Origin: JAYVYM01 sp046593925
GTDB taxonomy: Bacteria; Actinomycetota; Actinomycetes; Mycobacteriales; SCTD01
Assembly: GCA_046593925.1 (NCBI GenBank)
Contig: JBKJQN010000112.1
Location: forward strand, 1-29,996
Length of the DNA stretch: 29,996 nt
Reading direction: 5' to 3'
Both the position numbers and the translations under genes were made by a program. This document shows, in pieces, positions 24,038-29,996 of the stretch; the first letter of the stretch is position 1, and each line of letters opens with the position of its first letter. The notes under the pieces are model-generated. The model saw nothing but the letters and a program-made list of their open reading frames with translations, did no database searches and had not been told where the DNA came from.

Positions 24038-25042
24038 TCATGATCTGTCGCGGTGCGGGCGGGACCCCAAGCTCATGTCGGCGCGACGCCACGAGAGCGT
24101 GCAGGCCGCGCGGAGGGCGTCGTCGCCGGTGCCTTCGACCACCACGCGCCCGTCCCGGATGCCAGCCCGCGAGACCCCGCAGGTGGCCATCGACAGAGCG
24201 GCGTTGACAGTCACCGGGGTCTGCGGTCTCAGCAGGCCGCGCAGGTCGGCGGACACGTAGCTGGGCCGGCTCCCGAGCGGGCCGGCCAGCAACTCGTCAA
24301 GACCCGTCACGCCGGTGAGCACGAGCAGGCTGTCGGACCCGCCGCGTACCGCGCCCAGCACGTCGGTGTCCAGCCGGTCACCCACCACCAGAGGTCGATG
24401 AGCGCCGACCCGGTCGACCGACTCACGGTGCAGCTCGGGCTCGGGCTTGCCGACCACGACCGGCCGCTGCCCGGTTGCTGCGACGAGGGCAGCGACCATT
24501 GCGCCGTTGCCCGGCAGTAGCCCGCGGGGGCTGGGGTAGGTGGTGTCGGCGTTGCCCGCGACCCACAGCGCCCCGCGGCGCAGGGCAACGGCCGCCTCGC
24601 ACAGCTCGCGCCACCCGGTGTCGGGCGACAGGCCCTGGAGAACGGCCACCGGGCCCTGGTCCGCCGAGCGGACGGGTCGCAGCCCGCCGGCTCGCGCCTC
24701 GTCGCACAGGTCGTCGGTGCCGAGGACGAGCACCGCGCTACCCGCAGGCAGCCGCTCAACGAGCCAGCGAACCGCAGCTTGCGCGCTGGTGACGACGTCA
24801 GCGGCCGTTGCCGGGATGCCGAGCTCGGTCAGGTGTTTGGCGACCTTGGCGGGGCGCCGCGAGGCATTGTTGGTCACGAACGCGGCGCGGAGCCCGGCGG
24901 CCCGGGCCGCCGCAACGCTGTCGGCAGCATGCGGTATTGGGGCGCCAGCGACGTACAGAACGCCGTCCAGGTCGTACAGCGCCGCGTCGTACGCCGAGGC
25001 CAGCGGCTGTGCGCAGCTGCCGAGGCTGTCGCCCCGGCTCAG
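24038..25042 (-). CDS. HAD-IIA family phosphatase (NagD/Rv1692-like), apparent CTG start
   Basis: A 334-residue HAD phosphatase, probably acting on a small sugar phosphate. The Mycobacterium homologue Rv1692 is a glycerol-3-phosphate phosphatase. Motif I is YDLDGVLY (nucleophile Asp24, acid Asp26). FVTNNASR is motif II, VGKPEPEL carries the motif III lysine, and VVGDRLDTDVLGA is motif IV, all intact. The frame is open to 25228, but the part above 25042 is shadow over the TPR gene. Between the TPR stop and the nucleophile there is no ATG, GTG or TTG. The CTG at 25040-25042 overlaps the TPR stop as CTGA, exactly like the GTGA overlaps elsewhere in this window. It ends with a basic extension (SLGSRPHRDRS). 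Confidence 0.88.
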   Translation of the reverse strand: MSRGDSLGSCAQPLASAYDAALYDLDGVLYVAGAPIPHAADSVAAARAAGLRAAFVTNNASRRPAKVAKHLTELGIPATAADVVTSAQAAVRWLVERLPAGSAVLVLGTDDLCDEARAGGLRPVRSADQGPVAVLQGLSPDTGWRELCEAAVALRRGALWVAGNADTTYPSPRGLLPGNGAMVAALVAATGQRPVVVGKPEPELHRESVDRVGAHRPLVVGDRLDTDVLGAVRGGSDSLLVLTGVTGLDELLAGPLGSRPSYVSADLRGLLRPQTPVTVNAALSMATCGVSRAGIRDGRVVVEGTGDDALRAACTLSWRRADMSLGSRPHRDRS

Positions 25043-25518
25043 CGCCGGGACGCGGTCAGGGCCGCCCTGGCGCCACGCAGCGCAGTGCCGTAGTAGTTGA
25101 TGTCGGGCCGCATCGCTGCCGCCAGCGCCAGGTGCTCCACAGCCGCCGCGAGGTCTCCGAGCTTCGTCGCGGCCAGGCCGAGGCCGAACTGCGAGTAGTC
25201 GTCGGCCGGGTCGATCGCCACGATCCACTCGAAGTTGGCCCTGGCCTGGTCGTACATCCCGGTGTCGAACTGCGCGCGAGCGAGCGCCTCACGCACCATC
25301 CGCGACTCGGGCTCCGCGCCCGAGGTGTGCGTGAGCAGCTGCACCGCGGCATTGGCGTCACCGCTCGCCAGCAGGTCGAGCCCGCGCACGTACCAGTCGT
25401 AAAGCTCCCCGCCGGGGGTGACATCGGGCGGCGGCGGCGGCAGGTCGGAGAAGGGCCGCGGCTTCTCCTGTTCGGGCGCACGCGGGTCGTACCGGGGGTC
25501 ATAGCGGCTGTCTGCCAC
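25039..25518 (-). CDS. Tetratricopeptide repeat protein (Rv1691-like)
   Basis: A 159-residue cytosolic protein. After an N-terminal tail rich in Tyr/Asp/Arg/Pro (ADSRYDPRYDPRAPEQEKPRP, then SDLPPPPPDV), two to three TPR units follow (LYDWYVRGLDLLASGDANAAV, then YDQARANFEWIVAIDPADDY and LGDLAAAVEHLALAAAMRPD). It is a predicted protein-interaction scaffold. The GTG at 25516-25518 is chosen over the GTG six bases earlier because AGGAGGA then has a six-base spacer. It is the Rv1691 equivalent and its stop overlaps the HAD start. The tail carries a YDPR duplication. Confidence 0.85.
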   Translation of the reverse strand: MADSRYDPRYDPRAPEQEKPRPFSDLPPPPPDVTPGGELYDWYVRGLDLLASGDANAAVQLLTHTSGAEPESRMVREALARAQFDTGMYDQARANFEWIVAIDPADDYSQFGLGLAATKLGDLAAAVEHLALAAAMRPDINYYGTALRGARAALTASRR

Positions 25519-25524
25519 GCGCAC

Positions 25525-25531
25525 TCCTCCT
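25525..25531 (-). promoter_or_regulatory. Ribosome binding site deciding the TPR protein start
   Basis: AGGAGGA on the minus strand. It abuts the first GTG (25522-25524) but lies six bases from the GTG at 25516-25518, which favours the second. Confidence 0.55.
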
Positions 25532-25579
25532 GCTCGTCGTCGGTCGGGGCCGGCCCGCTCGGTCGCCTAGCATGCGTGG

Positions 25580-26926
25580 ATGCCTGCCGGAGCCTCGCCT
25601 GACCTCGATCCCGTCGCGCCGGTCTCTCGACCGGCGGTCACTCCTCCCGCTCCTGCCCGTCCGACGAGCCTGCTGCTGTCGCCGTTCCGGGCCCTGCGCT
25701 ACGCCGCCGCCGACCTGTCCACGCTGACCTCCCCGCCGTACGACGTCATCGACGCCGACGGGGTGGCAGCGCTCGAGGCGGCGAACGAGCACAACGTTGT
25801 CCGTCTCATCCTCCCACGTACCGGAACGGCCGAGGGCCAGGACCGCTACGCACGCGCGGCAGCCACCCTGCAGGCCTGGCGCCGCGAGCGGGTCCTGGTC
25901 CCGGACGACGACCCGGCGCTGTACGTGTACGAGCAGTCCGCGCCGGACGGCCACGTGCAGCGCGGCCTGCTCGGCGCGCTGACGCTCAGTCCGCCGGATG
26001 ACGGAATCGTCCAGCCGCACGAGAACACGATGGCCGGGCCGGTGAGCGACCGCCTCGCGCTTTATACCGCCGTCGACGCCGATCTCGAGCCGATCTTTCT
26101 GCTGTACGACGGCGGTGGCGCCGCCAGCCGAGCGGTGGCGGACGCCGACCAAGTCGTGCCGCTGGTGGACCAGCAGCTGCCTGATGGGCTGCGGCACCGG
26201 CTGTGGGCCCTGACCGACCCAGCGCTACTGGCCGACATCGCCGCCGATCTCGCGCCGCGCCGCGCCGTCATCGCCGACGGGCACCACCGGTATGCGACCT
26301 ACCTCCAGCGACAGGCGCTCCGGCACGCGGCCGGTGCCGGCCCGGGGCCCTGGGACACCGGTCTCACCTTCCTCGTCGACGCCCAGGCCTTCGGACCGCA
26401 GGTACACGCCATCCACCGCGTGATCCCTGGGCACGACGCAGAGGAGCTGTCCTCCCGCGCAGCCCGCGGCGCGGTGGTCCACGAGTTGGACGGTGACGAC
26501 CTCGTGAACGCCCTGGCGGCGCTCGCGAAAGCCGGCGCCACCGGACCCGCGTTCCTGCTGGTCAGCGGCGACGGCGGCACGCTGCGCCTGCTCAGCGACC
26601 TTGATACCGAGCAGATTGCCCGCGCGCTGCCTGCGGAGCGTTCGGCAGCCTGGCGCCGGCTGGACGTCAGTGTCCTGCACGGCTACGTCGTGGCAGCCCT
26701 GTGGGAGCTCGAGGACGACGTCGACACCGTCGCCTACGAGCACGACGCGGCGTCCGCGATCGAGGCCGCCGCCCGCACCTGCGGCACCGCCGTACTGCTC
26801 AACCCCACCCCCGTGGACGGCGTCGTACAGGTCGCGGCAGGCGGCGAGCGGATGCCCCGCAAGTCGACACTGTTCACCCCCAAGCCGAGGACCGGCCTGG
26901 TGCTGCGCGACCACCGCGACGCCTGA
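25580..26926 (+). CDS. DUF1015 family protein
   Basis: A 448-residue protein of the DUF1015 family, widespread in bacteria. Its archaeal relative SerK is a serine kinase, but function in actinobacteria is not established. Landmarks are SPPYDVID near 52-59, HNVVRLILPR, the VQPHENTM segment around 145, and the diagnostic ADGHHRYATY at about 232-241. RMPRKSTLFTPKPRTGLVLR is close to the C terminus. The first 30 residues are Pro/Ala-rich. It starts at ATG 25580, divergent from the TPR gene over 61 bases containing TAGCAT, a possible -10. It is convergent with the SSB-like gene. Confidence 0.88.
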   Translation: MPAGASPDLDPVAPVSRPAVTPPAPARPTSLLLSPFRALRYAAADLSTLTSPPYDVIDADGVAALEAANEHNVVRLILPRTGTAEGQDRYARAAATLQAWRRERVLVPDDDPALYVYEQSAPDGHVQRGLLGALTLSPPDDGIVQPHENTMAGPVSDRLALYTAVDADLEPIFLLYDGGGAASRAVADADQVVPLVDQQLPDGLRHRLWALTDPALLADIAADLAPRRAVIADGHHRYATYLQRQALRHAAGAGPGPWDTGLTFLVDAQAFGPQVHAIHRVIPGHDAEELSSRAARGAVVHELDGDDLVNALAALAKAGATGPAFLLVSGDGGTLRLLSDLDTEQIARALPAERSAAWRRLDVSVLHGYVVAALWELEDDVDTVAYEHDAASAIEAAARTCGTAVLLNPTPVDGVVQVAAGGERMPRKSTLFTPKPRTGLVLRDHRDA

Positions 26927-26928
26927 CC

Positions 26929-26973
26929 CGACCCGGCGAGCCCCGACCCGGCACGCCTCGACCCGGCACGCCT
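26929..26973 (-). repeat. Three tandem 15-base repeats between convergent genes
   Basis: On the plus strand the units are CGACCCGGCGAGCCC, CGACCCGGCACGCCT and CGACCCGGCACGCCT, each exactly 15 bases. They fill the space from two bases after the DUF1015 stop to the first base of the SSB-like stop codon. Read on the minus strand the unit is AGGCGTGCCGGGTCG. Confidence 0.9.
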
Positions 26974-27311
26974 CAGAGCGGCGCCCGGCGGAGCCGTTTG
27001 ACGGTAGAGACCTCGACTTCGCAGCGGCTGACTGCCACGGAACCCGCCCGCCAGAACCGGCGGCGCAGGGCCCCCGCGACGGAGACGACGTCGCCGGCTG
27101 CCAGCCCCCGTGCGGCACGGCGCGGACCTGCGGCCCAGGCCGCGCAGTTCAGGGTGTCAACGGTGGCAGCCCGGGCTCCCTGCGGTATCGGCCGCCGCGC
27201 GGCAGGTCGGTCGACGACCAGGCGCCAGGTTGTCAGGAGGTCTCCACTCGGCAGGGTGCGCTCCTCCGCCGGAGCGGCCATCCGACCGACCAACACCACC
27301 TCATTTCGCAT
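26973..27311 (-). CDS. Single-stranded DNA-binding protein-like OB-fold protein
   Basis: A 112-residue protein starting MRNEVVLVGRMAAPAEERTL, the first strand of a bacterial SSB OB fold (usually NxVxLVGRLxxDPExR), followed by WRLVVDRP, then VDTLNCAAWAAG and LAAGDVVSVAGALRRRFWR. These match SSB strands 3-5, including the Trp in the W(G) segment. It is shorter than replicative SSB and lacks the acidic C-terminal tip (it ends VKRLRRAPL), so it is a paralogue, not the housekeeping SSB. ATG at 27309-27311 is chosen because the fold begins there and GGAG motifs lie 6-12 bases upstream. It may act in recombination or competence. Confidence 0.8.
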   Translation of the reverse strand: MRNEVVLVGRMAAPAEERTLPSGDLLTTWRLVVDRPAARRPIPQGARAATVDTLNCAAWAAGPRRAARGLAAGDVVSVAGALRRRFWRAGSVAVSRCEVEVSTVKRLRRAPL

Positions 27312-27534
27312 CTCATGCTCCGGCTCCCCGCCTAGACGAGGCCCGTCCTCCCGCTTGCTTGCGCCCACGGCGTCCTCCTCGTCGACCCCGCCCACCGCGG
27401 GGTACGACGTGCAGCGTCGAGCCCGCACCTACGCGACGCCAGCGACGAGCACCGCGCTGTGGACGGCAGCGGCGGGTGTGGACGAGCCGACCGCTGACCG
27501 GGCGAGGCCAGGTGCGCAACGCCGTCCGCGTGCG

Positions 27535-27548
27535 GGGCGGCTTCGCCC
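27535..27548 (-). terminator. Weak hairpin after the large TPR gene
   Basis: GGGCG/CGCCC with a 4-base loop, 22 bases beyond the stop codon. There is no T-run, so termination is uncertain. The rest of 27312-27569 shows no gene. Confidence 0.3.
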
Positions 27549-27569
27549 GGTAGGGCGGTCCAGCACGGT

Positions 27570-29852
27570 TCAGGTGCCCGCCGGGTGCCCGCCTTCGTCC
27601 TCGAGGGTCGGCGGCGGCGCGAAGGACACGTCTGGCACCTTCGCACTGGGCAGTTCGGCGGGTCGTACCTGCTCCTCGTCCGAGAACAGTCCGCCAGCCG
27701 ACGTTGTCGGGGTTCCCCCGCCCCCATCGGCATCCACAGTCCCGGCGCCATCCGCGGCCACCGGATCGAGACCCGCATCGTCCCGGGGCGCAACCGTCAG
27801 CACGGATACGGCAGCCGAAGGACCAGCGACCGGCGACCGGAGCAGGGCCTCGAGATCGATAGCTTTGTCGTCATCCTCGACACCCTCCTCGTCGGCGTTG
27901 TCCGCATCCGCCTGCAGGTCCTCGAGGACAACGCCGTCGATGTGGAGCAAGCGGTCCATGGCGTCCGTCTCGCCCTGGCCGTCCTGCTCGGCAGCCTTGG
28001 CGAACCATTCGCGGGCCTCGTCCTCCCGCCCCGCAGCCAGCAGTGCATCGGCGAAGGCGTACCAGAGCCGGGTGGCCCATGGCCGGCGGGCCGTCGTGGC
28101 CCGGGCCGGGCCCTGCAGGAGAAGCACGGCCGCGCCCTGCTGCCCCAGGTCCCGTCGGGCGCCCGCGACGACGATGACGAGTTCGACACGTGCAGCCTGC
28201 TCGAGCTTGGGCACCTCGGGATCGTCGAGAACGGCGAGCGCACGTTCTGGTCTGCCCAACGCGCGCTCGCAGTCAGCCAGGACAGCGAGGTGCTCCACCC
28301 GGCCGGTGATCCGGCGGGCAGCGCGCAGCTCGGAGAGCGCCTCCGCCCACTCCTGCGCTGCGTACGCCGCAAGCCCCACGGCCTCACGGACGGCCCCGAT
28401 CCGGCCGGCGAGCGCGCCGGCCGCCCGCGCGTGGGCGAGCGCAGCAGCAGGGTCTTGGTCGAGCAGGCGTCCGGTCATCACCAGGTGCTGCGCCGTCAGG
28501 TCGGCCGTGTCCTTGGACAGCGAGCGCAGGTCCTGCCTCACCTCCTGGTCGAGGTCGCGGGGGTCGGTGTCCGCTGGCACAGCAACGCGCACGAGCTGGC
28601 GCCGGGCCTCCCGGCGCGGGTCGAACGTCCGTGCTTCGAGCTCGGGGCGGGGGGGCGCCGCTCGGCGATTGCCGTGCGCTGCCGAATCAGTCGAACCACG
28701 GTGACCACGGTCATCGGACCTCGGACGGGACTTGGCCGGTGGCCGTCCGGCCGTCCCTGTGCGATCACCGCCGGTACCCGCGGCCCGCCCCGGATGCGGA
28801 CCAGCAGCACCAGTGCGCGCATCATAAACACCCGGTGCGTCGGCACGGGGCCGGTTCGCACGGCTGAGATCCACGGTCGCCGCTCCGTCGGCCCTCGGAC
28901 GGTCGCCCGGCCGAGCGGCTGCCCTCGGCCGGTCCGCCCGCCCGCCGGCAGCCTGTGGGGCGGCTGTCCTCGGCCGGTCCACACGCCCGCCGGCAGCCTG
29001 TGGAGCCGCTCCCCTCGGCCCGTCCCGGCGCCCGGCAGCCTGTGGAGCCGCTCCCCTCGGCCGGTCCGGGCGCCCGGCAGCCTGTGGGGCGGCTGTCCTC
29101 GGCCCGTCCGGGCGGCCCGAACCGACACGCGGCCGATCAGTGGCCTTACGTCCTGCTGCAACCGGCCGCGTGGACCGGCCATCAAGGTCTGGACTACGAG
29201 AACCCGGACCGGGTCGGTCGGGCAATCCCGGACCGCGGCCCGTGGCACCCTCCCCTCGGCCCGTTCCGCCGTTCGCCACCGGACGGCGGTTGGTCGGCCG
29301 TTCCGGTGTCCACGCTCCCCGCGAAGCCCGTGCAGTGGCGGCATCACGGATCTCCCAGCCGCGCTGGTGCCGGTCCGACGCCTGGGCCGGCGCCGTCCGC
29401 GGTTGCCGGGTCCCCCACGGGCGCCCAGTCCGATCATCAGCAGCGCGGGTTGCACGTGCTGTCGCAGCGGCGCGAGCGGAAACATCTACCGCGGACGGTT
29501 GGTCAGCGACATCAGGGCGCCCCTTGACCGGACTCGGCTGGCTCCTGCCGCCGTCCCTATCGTCGACACGCTGCCCGTTCCGAGGGCCTGACCCGGAGGG
29601 GGCCTGCCCTGTGGACGACCTGACCCCTTTCCGGTCACCTGCCCGTGCGGCGCCGTCAGCCCGTCGAGGTGCCGGCGACGATGCGGTGCGACCCGGCAGG
29701 CCCACATCGCGCCCCGGAGACTTCGGCTTACCTGCAGCGCCGCCACGCACGACGTCGGGTTGTTGTGCACCACCCCGGTTGCTCGCACGTCCCGTGCGGT
29801 CTGGCCCATACGCAGCGCGGTTCTGCTTCGCGATCCCGGAGTCGTCGGCCAT
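27570..29852 (-). CDS. Large protein with disordered Arg-rich N terminus and C-terminal TPR region
   Basis: A 760-residue protein. Residues 1 to about 420 are low-complexity and strongly basic (Arg, Gly, Pro, Ala, Asp) with no fold expected. They include five near-identical 14-15-residue units ending in AAPQAAG around 244-316. From about 425 (FDPRREARRQLVRVAVPADTD) a helical region begins, with TPR-like repeats (AQEWAEALSELRAARRI, then LGRPERALAVLDDP, DALLAAGREDEAREWFAKAAE). An acidic linker (ADADNADEEGVEDDDKAID) and a Pro-rich end follow. The ATG at 29850-29852 has GAGGAG seven bases upstream; the open frame beyond it runs into the rRNA terminator. TPR genes with basic tails occur next to tyrS/rRNA in other actinobacteria. 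The function is unknown; RNA or ribosome binding is a guess from charge and location. Confidence 0.75.
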   Translation of the reverse strand: MADDSGIAKQNRAAYGPDRTGRASNRGGAQQPDVVRGGAAGKPKSPGRDVGLPGRTASSPAPRRADGAARAGDRKGVRSSTGQAPSGSGPRNGQRVDDRDGGRSQPSPVKGRPDVADQPSAVDVSARAAATARATRAADDRTGRPWGTRQPRTAPAQASDRHQRGWEIRDAATARASRGAWTPERPTNRRPVANGGTGRGEGATGRGPGLPDRPGPGSRSPDLDGRSTRPVAAGRKATDRPRVGSGRPDGPRTAAPQAAGRPDRPRGAAPQAAGRRDGPRGAAPQAAGGRVDRPRTAAPQAAGGRADRPRAAARPGDRPRADGAATVDLSRANRPRADAPGVYDARTGAAGPHPGRAAGTGGDRTGTAGRPPAKSRPRSDDRGHRGSTDSAAHGNRRAAPPRPELEARTFDPRREARRQLVRVAVPADTDPRDLDQEVRQDLRSLSKDTADLTAQHLVMTGRLLDQDPAAALAHARAAGALAGRIGAVREAVGLAAYAAQEWAEALSELRAARRITGRVEHLAVLADCERALGRPERALAVLDDPEVPKLEQAARVELVIVVAGARRDLGQQGAAVLLLQGPARATTARRPWATRLWYAFADALLAAGREDEAREWFAKAAEQDGQGETDAMDRLLHIDGVVLEDLQADADNADEEGVEDDDKAIDLEALLRSPVAGPSAAVSVLTVAPRDDAGLDPVAADGAGTVDADGGGGTPTTSAGGLFSDEEQVRPAELPSAKVPDVSFAPPPTLEDEGGHPAGT
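28900..29120. repeat. In-gene tandem repeat of about 42-60 bases in the TPR gene
   Basis: Plus-strand copies share the core GCCTGTGG(A/G)G(C/G)CG(C/G)(C/T), followed by CCTCGGCC and GTCC(C/G)G. They encode the AAPQAAG-containing units. Five copies can be counted, the central three nearly identical. Confidence 0.8.
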
Positions 29853-29859
29853 GGTGCTG

Positions 29860-29865
29860 CTCCTC
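29860..29865 (-). promoter_or_regulatory. Ribosome binding site deciding the large TPR protein start
   Basis: GAGGAG on the minus strand, seven bases before the ATG at 29850-29852. Confidence 0.65.
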
Positions 29866-29882
29866 AAACAATGGTCACCACG

Positions 29883-29923
29883 CACCAAGAGGGTCATCCG
29901 GTTGCCGGATGACCCTCGTGGTG
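29883..29923 (-). terminator. rRNA operon terminator
   Basis: GAGGGTCATCCGG at 29889-29901 pairs perfectly with CCGGATGACCCTC at 29905-29917 around a 3-base loop. The stem extends by five more pairs (CACCA/TGGTG) after one mismatch. It follows the 5S gene by about ten bases on the minus strand, the normal place for a ribosomal operon terminator. The run after the stem is only weakly T-rich (TTGGTGCG, later ATTGTTT). Confidence 0.85.
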
Positions 29924-29932
29924 TGAACGGTG

Positions 29933-29996
29933 TGTCCGGCGGTGTCCTACTCTCCCACACAGTCTCCCGTGCAGTACCATCGGCGCTGAAAGGCTT
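29933..29996 (-). rRNA. rrf: 5S rRNA, 3' part (cut by window edge)
   Basis: Read on the minus strand, the sequence contains AGCGCCGATGGTACTGC, then GTGTGGGAGAGTAGGACACC and GCCGGACA. These are the conserved loop and 3' end of actinobacterial 5S rRNA. The 5' half and the rest of the rRNA operon lie to the right of the window. The 3' end is placed by the terminal helix and is accurate to a few bases. Confidence 0.93.

Overview
The window is a high-GC chromosomal segment from an actinobacterium (Actinomycetes). The evidence is the extreme G/C third-position bias, the frequent GTG starts, the many 4-base stop/start overlaps, and a gene order that follows the Mycobacterium tuberculosis Rv1691-Rv1713 block: TPR protein, HAD phosphatase, tiny Rv1693-like ORF, tlyA, nadK, recN, pyrG, Nudix hydrolase, xerD, parA, scpA, scpB, rluB, cmk, der. 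I cannot name the genus from sequence alone.

Layout, left to right. Positions 1-264 hold the C-terminal remnant of a tyrosine integrase running into the 3' end of a tRNA-Pro(GGG) gene, which looks like the edge of an integrated element lying outside the window. Positions 297-8201 are one long leftward operon, read parA > M50-like membrane protein > scpA > scpB > rluB > aroH > tyrA > cmk > plsC > der. Most neighbours overlap by GTGA or ATGA or are a few bases apart. The operon combines chromosome segregation/condensation, rRNA pseudouridylation, tyrosine biosynthesis, CMP phosphorylation, phospholipid acylation and ribosome assembly. Positions 8293-17023 carry xerD, a channel-like membrane protein, a Nudix hydrolase, a large secreted beta-propeller/malectin protein, a saccharopine-dehydrogenase-like oxidoreductase and pyrG, all leftward. 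Positions 17127-22911 carry an Eis-like acetyltransferase, recN, nadK, tlyA, a 49-residue conserved small protein and a phasin-like protein with a lysine/alanine/proline repeat tail.

The right part changes direction several times. An SCP2-like gene (+) converges on the HAD phosphatase (-) across about 690 bases that hold a cluster of strong palindromes and a 15-base-based minisatellite. A TPR protein (-) is divergent from a DUF1015 gene (+). That gene converges on an SSB-like gene (-) across a 46-base gap filled by three more 15-base repeats, whose unit is related to the first minisatellite. The last gene is a large TPR protein with a long disordered arginine-rich N terminus. It lies directly behind the terminator of an rRNA operon whose 5S gene is cut by the right edge.

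I see no defence island, CRISPR array, biosynthetic cluster or intact mobile element. The observations most worth checking are two apparent CTG start codons (tlyA and the HAD gene), an M50-type protein that has lost all its metal ligands, the paired related minisatellites in convergent gaps, the TTGTGTG palindrome cluster, and the integrase/tRNA-Pro junction.
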